Shown in pieces: positions 1 through 12,804 of a DNA stretch of 64,000 nucleotides; within the stretch, counting starts at the first letter, position 1; the number at the start of each line of letters is the position of its first letter. A program made the translations under genes and the position numbers. The stretch covers positions 11,853,001 to 11,917,000 of the forward strand of contig CM065378.1 in the NCBI GenBank assembly GCA_033060915.1, in the 5' to 3' direction. A model generated the notes under the pieces. The model saw only the letters and a list, made by a program, of their open reading frames with translations. It made no database searches and was not told the DNA's origin. This DNA is from Euryodendron excelsum (lineage: Eukaryota > Streptophyta > Magnoliopsida > Ericales > Pentaphylacaceae).

Positions 1-538
1 ATGACAATATGTACCTTATTGGACTCAATTACTTTTTTTTGCCCTTAAAATAATCACAATTAAAAAATTGAGTTATTAAAGTTAGACATAATTTTACTTT
101 AGTTCTTCATTGACATTTTTTATTAGCTGGACAAATGGAAGCTGACTAAAGGTTCACATCTCACTTGACCCTAAGTGCGAGGCGTGATACCTCTAATTTA
201 CCCAAAATTCTTCCATTTATAGATAGATAGGGATTTCCTACTGCCTGTATACACGGCCGCACACCTGTTTTTCATGTATGCATGTTCTTATTTTTTATTT
301 AAATAACTTTTACAGATGAAGTAACCCACCCCCATGGATGGTGCCAAGAATCTTAGGGGAATAGAAGTGAAGTAATAATACAAGCTTTAAAATATGGTAG
401 TTTGGCATGCTAGCATAGTAGAAATTTCTCCAAGTTAGGGCAGAGGAAATCCTTGTTCTTTGTAGAAAGTTGTATACAAAATGATTAGTCTTGCATATAT
501 GATGAGAGTATGAATAGATTATGGTGTGCTTTCTGCAG

Positions 539-2308
539 GGCGTTGTACGTTGGAGTCTCATCGCTAGAAGAACTGCTACCAGCTACCCAATGCTGTACAT
601 TCCGAGGCAGCCTAGTAAAGCTAGACCTACGAAGCGGCACAATCTTATGGCAAACTTACACTCTTCCAGACAATGGTGGCAAGTTGGGAGGTTACTCAGG
701 AGCAGCCATATGGGGAAGCAGCCCCGCCATCGACACAACCAGGAGACTCGTCTATGTCGGAACTGGCAACCTTTACATAGCTCCGGCAGCCGTGTTAGAG
801 TGTCAAAAGAAGCAGAACAATAATCAAACAAAACCTAGCCAACCTGACCAGTGCATTGGGCCCGATATCCATTTCGATTCATTAATGGCTTTTGATATTG
901 ATTATGGAAAGATAATATGGTTCAGGCAATTGGGGGGCTACGACGTTTTCTATTTTGCGTGTTTAGATCCCACAAACCCTAATTGTCCACCGGGACCTAA
1001 CCTGGATGCAGACTTTGGAGAGGCTCCCATGTTGCTCAGCATCTATGCAAATGGAAGGACAAGAGATGTTGTTGCAGCGGTGCAAAAAAGCGGGTTCGCG
1101 TGGGCTTTGGACCGGGATAATGGTGATATAGTTTGGTTTAACGTAAGATCATAACAAACATAGGTTTTATATTTGTTAATCTTGTGGTCTAGATCACGCA
1201 TGTTTTAAATGAGTATGTTTCTTTCCCTCTAATTTCAGTCAAACTCCAGGAACACTTTCAGTTATTAAAGGGGTCGTTTCGAGATTTACAATCTTGAAAC
1301 GGGCTCGTAGAGCATTTAACATAGTTTAGACTGGGGATGGCACAGGCCCAGTTTGGGGCAGAAAATTCCTACCTCGTCTCTGTCCCGTCATGGTAATCTT
1401 TTCTTTTATATATGTCTTGCCTCATTTAATCCCTCCTCACAACAGTCTTGTCCCGCCTAATCTCCTTTATGCTAGTGATTTTGTGAAACAAATCATGAGT
1501 AAAATAGGGACAAAATCACAAAAATAAAAAGGCAAATCATAATACTGTATTCAAATTTTATTACAATATGTATATAAACAAAAATAACATATATCTATAA
1601 ACGAGATGAGTTTAGGACTGGTTATTACATCTTATTCCCAAATTGACCCTACTCAATTAGTATTACACCATATATACCCGTCCCAATTTGGAATGGGGGC
1701 ATGACTGGCTGGGGACCTATGATGTCGGGTCGGATTGTTTTGTTATCTCTAATCTACGCACAAGTGATCAGTGAAAACAAACTGCACTTGAACTGGACAA
1801 CCAATTAGTAATATGGTTTTTACTAAGATTTTCACATTTGATTTTGCAGAAAGCAGGACCAGGAGGCTTGGAAGGGGGAGGGGTATGGGGTGCAGCCACA
1901 GAAGGAAGAAGGGTGTACACAAACATAGTCAACACAGATAGAGTGAGCTTCACCCTTGCGCCGTCTCGCCGGACAACCACAGCTGGCGCCTGGGTGGCTC
2001 TAGATGCGAATTCCGGCGAGATTTTGTGGTCCACGGCAAACCCGAGTAACGAAACTTGCCACGGGCCCGTTACACTAGTCAATGGTGTCCTCTTTGCTGG
2101 ATCTGTGGCTCCTAATGGCCCCTTCTATGCAATGGATGCCAACACTGGGAATATTTTGTGGTCTTATAACACTGGTGCTACTGTATATGGAGGTGCATCA
2201 GTGAGTTATGGATGCATTTACGTTGGCAGTGGATATTCAGTGAGCCTGGCAAAGTTTCATCCAACTTGGACTGCTGGAACTTCACTCTTTGCCTTCTGCG
2301 TTGTATGA
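539..2308 (+). CDS. PQQ-repeat protein, polyvinylalcohol dehydrogenase-like (3' part only)
   Basis: These are the last two coding exons of a gene that begins left of the window: 539-1142 and 1850-2308. Exon one follows a TTCTGCAG acceptor and enters with the last base of a codon. It ends at AAC|GTAAG and joins in phase zero to the exon after TTTTGCAG at 1849. About 350 residues are visible. They contain PQQ-type propeller repeats of the form D-x-x-[ST]-G-x-I-x-W: LDLRSGTILW, DANSGEILW and MDANTGNILW. Plant proteins of this type are named polyvinylalcohol dehydrogenase-like after bacterial quinoproteins. Their substrate in plants is not established, so oxidoreductase activity is family inference. 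The ATG at 510 lies in the intron and is not a start. The tail ending in FAFCVV is, as I recall, usual for the plant family. The N-terminus is missing. Confidence 0.85.
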
Positions 2309-3975
2309 AAGGGTTCAAGTTTGGAAAAGCCATGCTAATTTTCACTCTCTGAGGAACCCTAAATTTACTTAATAATTTTCTTAACGGGACTGTTAAGAAA
2401 ACAGGAGGTTTCGTATTACAAGTTGTTTTTATTTTCTTAACAGGACTGTCAAGCTCAGTGTGTTTTAATTTTTTATTAAAAGGTGTTTTCCTTAAATTCG
2501 TGCAGCATTACTGTTCATAAATGTTCATATGAACCATATAAACTTCATGTATTACTTGAAGGCATCAGAAGTAAGCCTATAAAATGAACCAAGCTACTCG
2601 AGTTTGACTCTCGTTCGACTAGTTAAAAGCTTGTTTGAGATCGGCTCATTATATAAGCAAGCCAAACTTAAATACATTTTAAACCTCGTTAATTTTCTAA
2701 ACTCGGCTCGATAAACAAAATACACACAAAATTTCAAGTTATTGAAACCCAGGTCATGATCGGCTCGATTAAGGCTCGTTTGAAATCAACTCAAAAGTTT
2801 AAGAAGCCAAACTTAAACACAATTTTAAATTCGTTAAAATTATCAAATTAAATTTAAATAACTCACTGCTCGGCTCGGTTTGTTCGGCCCTAGTAAGAAG
2901 GAATTAAACTTGAGACTAAACTGATTACTCAGGTACCCCTTGTGAATTGAACTAGAGACTAACTAATCATTCCTAAAATAACTACACAATAGGGTGCGAC
3001 TTTGCTACTGTCAAGGGTGGTGCTGTGCTGCTGCCGATAACGTGGCAACGAAAAACTATCGTGCAAGTCCAACAACCCTTAAAACTTAAAGTCTCTGTTG
3101 CATCAATTCCTAAACTTTTATTTTTTTGCGTGCGCGCGTGTTTTTGTAAGCTCATCTGATTAACTTTAAAGTTTAAACAACCGGTCTGACTCTCTCTCTC
3201 TCTCTCTCTCAGTTTCTCCCATTTTGTAATTTTCCTTTTCTTTATCTAAAAAGACCTACCCCACTGTCCTTCCGACTGCAATAGTGAAATCCAATCTCCA
3301 CCAAACCCGCGAAACGCAAAATCGATCAATCTGAATACATAAATTTGTTTGAAGAAAGGAACTAATCATCTCTAGTGATGATCGAGCCCATGATTGGATC
3401 TAAATTATTAGGGATTGAAGAAGAGTAGCAAAAAAAAAAAAAATCTCAAATTAATTTGTAATAACTTGGAAGTAATTACCGGTAAACCAATCGCATCGGA
3501 AAGCCAATTAGATGAGCTGAAGCTTCAAGGCATAAATACAGGTTCAGTCTGCATTATTTTCCATCATTTTCCTTCAAAAGGCAATAGATCCGTCCATTTG
3601 GGGAACATTTGCACATGAATCATTAAAAACTGCAGTTGAAATCACCATGAAATGTGTTTGCAAAGATGCGAGCACACGCCCAACCATAGATCTTAGAACA
3701 CCATTCTATGTTCTCTATACTTGTATTTGCCTCAGGAGGCTCACAGCGGGTGATAACAAGAAACTTACGCGTGTATATAAACTCGAGTAAAATAAGGCTA
3801 GACAGCAAGTTTATGAGGAACTCAAATGAGGCAGCCTAAAATTCATCCATAGAATGTAAGCAGACATATATTATATAATCCAAAGAGTTTGCAACACAAT
3901 CGTTTATAAGTTTCCATGTTATTCAAACAGGCCATTGAACTACCACCGAGGTTTAATCGCACCCTACCAGGGATA
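2309..3975. other. Intergenic region between convergent genes, with repeat debris
   Basis: This spacer separates the 3' ends of the PQQ gene and UBC2. It should hold both 3' UTRs. Positions 2575-2910 carry a degenerate repeat rich in CGGCTCG and CTCGTTTGA motifs, of a kind common in plant mobile DNA. A (TC)n tract lies at 3189-3210. Positions 3378-3542 look weakly coding and are listed separately. No complete gene is visible. Confidence 0.5.
3378..3542 (+). pseudogene. Possible remnant of a first exon, interrupted at an A-run
   Basis: An ATG at 3378 opens a 16-codon reading frame that stops at 3426-3428. A run of about 14 A follows at once. In another frame the text continues as plausible protein, including ITGKPIASESQLDELKLQG, up to about 3542. 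The upstream sequence, with a pyrimidine tract and (TC)n, resembles a plant 5' leader. A slippage mutation in the A-run could have broken a short exon. I do not recognise the protein, and it could be chance. Confidence 0.2.
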
Positions 3976-6900
3976 TCAGTCAGCTGTCCAACTCTGCTCT
4001 ACAATATCCCGAACTCTCCTGTTGTACTCACGCTTGTTCTCGCTAAACATCCGTGCAGCTTCTGAATTGGCAGGGGAGTTTGGGTTCGGGTCACAGAGCA
4101 ATGACTGCAATAGCAAAGCCCTCAGTTAAAACATTACACGCAAAAGATAGGAAAAATACCCCACAAAAAAATGGTGACAGTAGAACATGTTCACAACCAT
4201 AAATGGTACATGCACACACAAAAACACAGAGAGAGAGAGAGAGAGAGAGAGCAACATCATATCTGTGCTGCACTGCATCATAACTATCGATTTTATAATT
4301 TATATAGTAGCCATCAGGAAGTAATGCCATTTATAACATGGCTCTAGACCATGTACCATTCGACACAGTGTGTCTCAAGAGTGGTACCAGATGTTCTCAC
4401 AGATTGTGAACACAAGCTTCTTTGTAGTCTGAACAACCAAGACATCCCCAGTACTTTCAACCCGTGTCCCAATGCTTATGGACTTTAAAAAAAAGGACTA
4501 TTTTCAGTCAATCAAATCAGTTGGGAATAAGGCTTTGGTGAGTGTTCAAGACTATCACATTGTCAGTTTCCTAAACAACGATTCTTATGATCAGGTGATG
4601 TATCATGGGTGTTATCTGCCCATTGAAAAAGAAATCAGGAGTTGGTAATGTTGATGTTGATATATTGGACCACGGAGGAAACTAGAAGCTCTAAAATACA
4701 TAATGGTCAGAAAGGGTTAGAAAGTTCACTCACCAGTTCGTAATAGACACATTGTATATACTCCCTTTTTTTATTTGTTTGATAAGTAAACTCCCACCAG
4801 TCTATTAATACACTAGACAATATTCAGAGCTAAATGTGAAATGCAACGAAGCAGTTACATGGTAGAGAAATGTTTTCCTTTTGTGGAGGAGATCTCCTCT
4901 GACGGTAAATTGGTAATCATACCTTGTCTGTTGACTGATGAACTCACACTATGGTCTCCAAGGTTGCTCTGATTAAGTAGAATTACAGATTCCAGTCCCA
5001 AGTGACCAAAGACCATTATTATAGCTAGGCAACATGTACAAACCTTCTTTTTATTTTGCAGTGACCACGGTAAATTCAAGATAAGCAGAATTTCAGGGAC
5101 CAAAGGCCACTACTTTTAAATATTCTAAGCAATGGCATTACAATTCCATTCTTACTCCCAACTCTAGTTCCAGCACCCAACCACTAGGCATTGAGAACTC
5201 TCAACAAGGTCCCAAAGAACCCAGAATCCCTTCTTAAATCAACATATCTAAGAAGCATCAAAATTTAATTTCAACCTACAAAGCCATTTTAACCAGCTTA
5301 TTAGATGAAACTAACTAAGGTACATGAAGAAACAAATTGATATAACGTCTTACAGAATCCAATTTAAAATTTCAGCTACCTTCCTATAGTTGTTTCCTTT
5401 TGCTCTTCCTTTTATCGTATACACTTACTTTATAAACTTGAGCTACTTATCAACCTCATTCACAAAGAAATCAAATTAAGAGCCATAGTGACACGACACT
5501 ATTTCTCAGAAAAGGAATCCATATTTATTGTTATACAAACAAATATATAAACCCAATCGTAAGTCTTGAAATTCATCATAAGAAAAGCTTACAATAACAT
5601 ATAAAAGTGCAGATCATAAGAGTAACCATTTGGTTAAAATCTAGACAATGATTTGAACAAGGGCAACAAATCTCTGAATGATTATATGAGGAACAAAGGC
5701 TGTCTACAAGCCTGCTTGAGGTGTATTTATGCAAAGATCCAAACAATTCTCTAATGATATTTCCCAAAAGCAAATTTTTTTTGTAAGTAAAGATTTCCCA
5801 AAAGCAATAATAATTGCGAAAGAAGGAAAAAGAAAGGGCACAAGGAAGAAAAGAAGAAAGAGACTAGTAGTTCTAGTGGTGTTTTGCCACACTCTTCCTA
5901 ATTTATGGGTGAAGTCTCCCCACCCAAAATCCAGGGCCTGGCAACCTGAGATCAAGAGCTTGCAAAATTCATCACCGAAGAACAAAAACCCTCTTTTGCA
6001 ATAGGCTACAGTAGAAAAGATGGAGAAAAGCTCTTCTTACACAACAAATTAAACAAACATAAAAAGCAATAAGTTGCTAACAATTCCGCACCTGGATGGA
6101 GGTAAGTATAGCAGCCACATCATAAATAGGACTCCACTGATTTTGTAGAATATCCAAACAGATGCTTCCATCCGCATAAACTGCCAAAGGTCAAGTAAAG
6201 TGGGAACTTAGAGCAGGCAGTGGCTGAATTAATAAATATAATGTTTTATCAGCAGATAGACCTAGTTCATTTCAGAAACATATAAACAAAAATATATATA
6301 GTAATTGTAAAAACAACAGTAATAGAAAAGTATAGTAATGACAGGGCAATAGAAGAAGCTCGACAAGTCATATCCAGCAATAATAACTGAAAATATGTAT
6401 TTTTTACATATAGGGGAAAAAAAACAGTGAAAATATGAATTTTTTTTCCCTTTTGCCCTTAGATAAGTATGGGTGAAAGTTTGCTTCACAAGATTTTAAA
6501 GATGGTAAAGCATCAAGGTATGGCCAGTCCTATGTTACCTGGAACTTGAATCATTCCGGTACGTGGAACGGGAACGGAAACGGGAACGGGAACATGGTAC
6601 ACCACATATATGGTACCCTAGGGGTAGACTTCTATAAAGTATATTATTAGAATTAAGGTACTTCTACAAGAATTTTCTTTAATGATGAGATATTTAATAA
6701 AACATAAGTTATGTTTTTCCAAATTAATCATCTAAAAACACATTCTAGGAGTATTATGGCTCATTTTTTTTGTACATTATTATGCCAAAATTCTATTCTT
6801 CCGATATTTTTATTCATTGTAATTGATTTTTTTTCCTCCGTTAGGTGACCTTTAAAGATATAAACAGGAAAAAATTTGGGATATGTTTTGGATCGCTAAA

Positions 6901-8557
6901 TTCACCATTTTAGAACGCTAGAGCATCATGTTTTGGAACGCCGTACCAAAAACGCAATTCGCAAGGGCAATAGAGTATTATGCTAACATAGGGCTAGTCT
7001 TTATAAAAGCATGTCAACAGAAACAATATAGCAATATAAATGAATGAACATAAACTCTGAAAACACATGTTCCACAACTGTATAGTGTACACACCTATGC
7101 ACAACAAAGTTAACAAGAACAGAGGATAAGATAGGCACTAGAGATATGGTTAGAAAACTGAAATTACTGACAACATTCTACACAAGGGCAGCAAGTACAA
7201 GTTTAAAATTACTTCAGGACTTGAAAATGTAAACTGCAGAAAGCATGGTTCATGCTTCCAACTTACTATTTGGATGGAACATTCGAGAAACAAAGCGCAC
7301 TGTTGGTGGCTTATTTGGATAATCCTCTGTAAATTGAAGTGTCAATTTAAACGTACCTGATGGATGTAAAATATTATAGAACTTTTTAGTTCAAAAGGTA
7401 ACAATTAGCACCAAGAATACAAACAAGAAAACACCACAATTAGAATAATAAGCCTCATGATAATTTCAAACAACACTTTAAAACAGCATGTAAAATCACC
7501 GTCAGCAAAACAAAAATACCATCCTCTACATTTATCTATCGTTGGTGTTGTTGAGAAACTGGAAGCCATTAAAAAAATTTGAGCAAATTTCTACAAATGA
7601 AGTACATACAAATAGTCAGTTTTACTTAGATATGTACATCATTCATATTGATCAATTTTGTGAACCTACTCAAGTGATAACATGTAATTGGTGGTACCAT
7701 GCTAGTGTCAGAAGGAGTTTCCCATTTCCAAAGCTGGAGGCCAACCAAATCATGATAAATAACCATTTTTTCGAAAACATTATATAGTTTCACACCTTAT
7801 TACTTCTTTAATGTAGAATGCTTGATCTTTGCAGAACATGAGTCACATAAAATGGTGCAGTAAGCCAAATTCAGTTGATATATTTGATCGAACAAATCAG
7901 GAAAAGGAAATCACACTTTTTTTTTTTCAAATTATGCAACTGACAGTAGAGCAGTCCACTTAAATCAATCTAAATAACAATGAGTAAACAGAATAATAAA
8001 GCGAATGCAAAAAGATAATACATTGAATCACACACATCATGAAAAAATATTAGTCTATTAGAATTGTGTTATGATGATTTACTTCCTTAATCTGTAAACA
8101 ACAATATGATCAACGACACCTAAAGAGTTATAGAATTCAATAAAATATCACTGATTTGAAATGATATGCAAGATGTTCCTTCAATAAGAATAAATAAATG
8201 AGTAAAAATATACATAATATATATAGTTGTATACAATAAATGTTATTTCAATAACATGAAGAAGAATGATGTTACCTCCATCCCATGGGGTGTCATCAGG
8301 ACTGCAATTCAAACATGAAAGTATGTTAGAAAATATTCTTTAAGATGTAAAATCATAAACCATATAAACAAAAAGGTCACGAGTACAAAAATCAGAACAC
8401 TGGCAAACATATTTCATGTCTTTGTAACCAACCCGAATATAACAGCATTCCAAAGCGTTATATTGTTGTCTTGAGGAGCACCGCTGATGCCTGCAGGGGG
8501 GTCCTGCTGCAACCTCTTAAAATCCCTCATCAGCCTCTTCCTTGCAGGAGTCGACAT
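3976..8557 (-). CDS. UBC2: Ubiquitin-conjugating enzyme E2, RAD6/UBC2 type
   Basis: Five coding exons read from the right: 8433-8557, 8276-8301, 7267-7356, 6092-6180 and 3976-4104. They total 459 nt and 152 residues, the usual length for plant UBC1/UBC2 and animal UBE2A/B. The protein starts [20 protein letters not shown] and carries the E2 motif FHPN, then [11 protein letters not shown] with the catalytic cysteine at position 88. It ends EQSWTAD. RAD6-type E2s accept ubiquitin from E1. With HUB/BRE1-type E3 ligases they monoubiquitinate histone H2B, and they also act in DNA-damage tolerance. They work in nucleus and cytosol. The tiny 26-nt second exon keeps phase on both sides. A leader intron is likely at 8567-9311, with its acceptor 10 bases before the ATG. 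Introns are long and carry repeat debris. The reading is secure. Confidence 0.97.
6560..6593. repeat. GGGAAC-type short tandem repeat inside a larger repeat-like island
   Basis: Five imperfect GGAACG/GGGAAC units lie in the third UBC2 coding intron. The surrounding text up to about 6960 has related words such as GGAACGCCGTACC and looks like part of a degenerate mobile element. No clear ends or target duplication were found. Confidence 0.5.
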
Positions 8558-9482
8558 CCTCACCGCCTACAGATTTGATCCGAAGTCAACCAAAACAATT
8601 CATACTAATTATCAAATCTCAAGCAAGCATAGAATTTGCGTTAAATGTATTTGACCACTATTAGGGCCTTAACAAAATATATTGGTGTGTGCATCAAGCA
8701 AATTCTAGAAAACTAGGGTTTCTCAACTTGAAATGTATTTAAACACCTAGAATCAAAATCAGCTAAAATAAAAATGCAAACTTCAATCAACACCAAGCTT
8801 TTGACAAACAATAAGAGTCACACTTACCCCCACCCCTTCCTTTTTAAATGTCATGCCCACAAGCACCAATATGCCAGGGGTTTTGTAATCAAACCAAAAT
8901 TTTCTTTTTATCAAACTAAACTTGAAAATTTGTTGTCTACAAGTATCACACAGGCATGTGCAATTAATTGCGAAGTTGAGAATTTAGAGTACCTCAGTCA
9001 AATTCAACTGATAGCTGACTCATATGAGTATACGAATAAAGAATAAGACAAATATCTAAAATTTCCCCCACATCTTCATACCGCTCACCAAGAAACCCTA
9101 GATCCACCATTAAGCACCATTTTCAATCTAACAGAGATGTCAACTAATAATTCAAAGTTAAAATTAGCGTTTGCTCTCATCAAGAACAACTCAATTAAGG
9201 TCGTTAGACACATAAGTAGATTCATCCAACCAAACTAAAACAAATCAACACCAAAAAGAAAAGTAATGAAAAGCAAAAGGAGATAGGAGCTAAACCAAAG
9301 AGTTATCTCACTTCTGAGCAAACGCGGCGAGTATAGCTTTGCTGGATGATCTCTGAGTCGGACTATCAAACCAATTGTTTCAATTGAAGCGAAAAGAGAT
9401 AATTTCAGAAAAAGATTCTCATGGCGATGGATTGATCAATCAGAAGGAGCGATTGTTGAAAGTGCAGTGTTCTTGTAGAGAG

Positions 9483-9490
9483 TATATATA
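9483..9490 (-). promoter_or_regulatory. Putative TATA box of UBC2
   Basis: TATATATA lies just upstream of a purine/pyrimidine-biased stretch and of the likely non-coding first exon (downstream end at 9312). It suggests transcription starting near 9455. The telo-box word AAACCCTAG at 9093-9101, common in plant housekeeping genes, lies in the leader intron. The assignment rests on position only. Confidence 0.45.
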
Positions 9491-9499
9491 GAGAGAGGG

Positions 9500-10703
9500 G
9501 TAGATCGCTGGCTGTTTGAGGTGTAGCGGTCACCAGCACTTTGTCTCACTAGAAACGGTACCGCTTCTCTTGTATGGCTTCTTCTGCCAAGTTGCCAGTG
9601 ATACGATATGCTGTATACGTATCGCGTGTGTATGTATCTCCCACGTTGGCATTTACAGCCTGTTTGGATCTTCAGAAAAAGAAAGGGAAAATATTCTCCT
9701 CATTTCTACATTTATTAGTTTTTTACTTAGGCAGGGAACGGACAAAAATTTTCAAGAAATGCAAGGAATTTTTTTTCTTTTTTTAATAATTATTCTAATC
9801 CTTAAATTTTAAACAAGAAAAAGTAATTTTTTTTTACTTCCTTTTTATTTTCTTTACATATCAAACTGAACAAGTAAGATTGATAAGTGCAACGGTTAAG
9901 ACTTTCACTAGCTGAGCTCTTAATATTACCAATTGAATACTACTAAATCACATGAAAAAGTAAGTATAATGTTATACAAATTATAAAATTTTTGTATATA
10001 ATGACATAATTAAATAAAAAAAATTTATTTTAAAATAAAATATTTATTATAATAACTCTTAATTATAAAAATATTATTACCACGTGATTATGATGAAATA
10101 GAATAGCATTATATTTTATTGCTATAATTTTTATTGTAGAAAGGTTTTGAAAAAGTAAAAATTAAGATTGTCCTTTCATCAGACCCGTGGGGGATGGTAC
10201 CTACTATTTGCTCGTCATCAGAGAGCCATCACTTCATTTGGCATTGAAGTATTGGCCTCATCTGGATTCCACAAGGCACCTGAGTCATCATGGCTCCACT
10301 TGCACTGAACATGTCCTGTTGACAAAAGATTTCCCAATATGGGGTATGGCAATCCACTGAGAATTTCTTGTCGATTAGTTATGGGTTGCTTTTTTCTATT
10401 CTTGACTAAAGCACTTGTGCAGATTAGGTAAGTATTCTACAATGTTTTTTATTTCAATCTTCCTATTATTTTTCAATACTGGATAAATGACGAACTTGGC
10501 CTAGCAGTAAAATTATAGGCACCATAGGTTCAAAACACGTAAACAATTTATTTGCTTATAAATCATTAATCAAGTAATCAGCTTTCAAAGATTTTTTTTA
10601 TTTTTTATTTTATTATTGCCAATTAGAACAAGTTTTATACTGTTTCTCTTGTTACAGGTCTTCATCTCATGGAGTTATTACACATTTCATCAAACAGAAA
10701 GTG
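9500..10703. other. Intergenic region, no gene seen
   Basis: This holds the UBC2 upstream region and the 3' flank of the CBS-domain gene. Positions 9652-9875 begin TGTTTGGATCTTC and end with ATCAAACTGAAC, resembling the MITE-like elements elsewhere in the window but degenerate. AT-rich DNA follows to 10170. Nothing coding was recognised. Confidence 0.4.
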
Positions 10704-12804
10704 TCACTGGTTCAACATCTCTTGCGCTGCAAACCCAAAGTAATTATCAAAATGATTAGGAGGTTGATAGATGAAGCAAGAAATCACATCTCTGAGAGTA
10801 ATCACGCCGACAACTTCATCGCCTTCTCGTGCCACCACATAAATCCTGTGAACTGACTTGGCAGCAAGGGTTCTGATCACACTACCGAGAGTCGAGTCGA
10901 GCGTGCATGTTATCGGTGTCACAACCTTCCCAGTATCGTGGCTTGTCGATGCTACAGTGTTCATGAAGTCCATCACAGTGAGTTGCCTGAAAGAATTAAG
11001 TTGAACATTGTAAAATTATTACCTATTTTGCATTAAAAGCCCAAAGGAAATGGTCTGATTTCTCTACCTGAAATTAGAGAAGAGCTCGGGTTTGAGCAAC
11101 AAGTGTCTGATGTCTCTTATGCTAACATTGCCAACGATCTTCCTGTTTGGACCCTCTATGACTGGAAGGCCTCCAATTTGGTTTTCTTTCATTCTCATGA
11201 AAGCTTCCAGAATCAGTTCATTGCTCTGTATGCTAACAACCTAACCAAAACATAGAAACAATCTTGTAACTCTACAGTCATAGCTAGCTAGAAGTTAGTC
11301 GCAGAAATCTCACCTCATTACTAGACATGAATGGAAGGCCGAGATCAGATATAGAACGCGCAGAAATGCAATCAAACCAATCCCTTCCTTTGCATCCCTC
11401 CAGACCCTGAACTACTGCAGATTGAGTGATGAAGTTCTTAAGAAGAGGCTGGCCCGGCTTGATTACGGGTACATTCCTCAGCCTATATTTCGACAGGAGC
11501 AATAGGACACTCAACATAGAACTATCTGTTGCAACTGGAATAAAAGGCGCCCAACGGTATGTTTTAAGTATTGACTTCACCTGAAACAAAGAAATTATAT
11601 CAAATGTGTAGTGCATTTGCTAGATGGCCAAGCAAGCAAGGGCCAACTTTTTTAACCCTGTCACGTCTTCACTCCTTCCAAATCACAACCTTCCCCGAGT
11701 GAATACAGGGGATGCTAGTCATTTCCCTGGAAAATGGAAACTTAATGAACCACCAATGTTATTTATGCTTGTTTTTTATTAAGATCAAACTGTTGACATG
11801 AGGTACCGGTGCTAAGTCATCAATTGTCTCAAAAACTTAAGCAGTTAGGAAATAATCTCAACAATGTATATCAAGCTAGTACCCCCTCACATGCGACCTC
11901 AACTTGCATGTGGAGAGAAAACCAGATTAATAAAAAATGTGCACGAACAGAAACAAGATCTCCTAAAATCAGAACTCTGATACCATGTTAAGTCACCACT
12001 TGTCACAAAATCTTAAATTGCTAGGAAATGGATATAACAATATATATCAGGCTAAAATCCAGATATATACAGACTGCATAGAAATCCTATTTGTATACTT
12101 GGACTTACTGTGGTTGACTTGAAAGGTTCTTCTTGAAGGATGACTTTGTAGAAGTCCTCCCCCAACTTATCAGCTGCAGTGGAAGCATCTTTTCCCATCC
12201 CTCTATCAGCAGCCACACCACCAACCACAGCCGCTCCAACTGCAGCAATGGTCAGCCCAGCAACGGCAGCAGGACCTGTTGCACCCAATGCGAGGGCTCC
12301 AAGAGCACCAACAGCACCTGCACTTACCCCGGCAGCAGTTGCAGTACTGGCCGACAAAGCAGCTGCAGCGAGTTCTGCACTCTCTAACACCCACAGAACA
12401 ATGGCCGAGAAATCTATGATTCCCAAGTACCTCTCCCTCCAATCCATACTATTTCCAGCCTCGGGATTTCTTACTGGAGCTGAAAGGATGTTGAATTCAG
12501 ATAGAATCTTGACTGCATCGCCAATGGATGTGTCTGATAGAATCTCAATCACTACAAAAGAAATATTGAAAGACACTATTTCAGTAACTGATAAACAACA
12601 AAATGATGGAAGCAGCAATAAATTTAATATTATACCTTTGCCTCCAGGAACTTCTGGGAAGGTTGAAACTGGAGTTCTTGCAAATGCAGCTGTCAAAGGC
12701 TCCTGCAATGAATGTGGCAATTTCTTCCTGCTCTGGACGGTCTCGAAGTAAGCATCACAGCTTGTAAGTCTTGAACTTTCCTCTGGTATTTCTGCTTGTG
12801 CCAT
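10704..12804 (-). CDS. Four-CBS-domain protein, SnRK1 regulatory gamma-subunit-like
   Basis: Five coding exons: 12636-12804, 12109-12551, 11314-11580, 11068-11240 and 10704-10986, in phase throughout, giving 444 residues. CBS-type segments lie at about 57-112, 203-275, 285-345 and 368-435. Examples are SIGDAVKILSEFNILSAPV, LLLLSKYRLRNVPVI, MRMKENQIGGLPVI and SVHRIYVV, followed by GVITLRDVI. This is the layout of SNF4/AMPK-gamma proteins, which bind adenine nucleotides and regulate the SnRK1 kinase. Plant gamma-like members do not all complement yeast snf4, so the role is inferred. An unusual Ala/Gly-rich hydrophobic stretch of about 60 residues (about 115-180) lies between CBS1 and CBS2. I chose the ATG at 12804, not 12828, because CATAG|GT right before it looks like a leader-intron acceptor. 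Confidence 0.85.
11810..12060 (-). mobile_element. TRIM-like miniature LTR retroelement
   Basis: Two related direct repeats of about 75 bp lie at 11986-12060 and 11810-11885 in the second coding intron of the CBS-domain gene. Read on the minus strand both end in TGACTTA-x-CA. The first is followed at once by TGGTATCAGAG (11975-11985), the primer-binding site complementary to initiator tRNA-Met. The roughly 90-bp interior has no coding capacity and a short G-rich tract before the second repeat. Short terminal repeats, a binding site and no genes match the TRIM class. I did not find a target duplication. Confidence 0.7.

Noticed and set aside
12179..12751. 190-codon plus-strand open frame
   Set aside because: Antisense shadow of the CBS-domain exons; its Ala/Pro/Thr bias comes from the opposite strand's Ala/Gly region.
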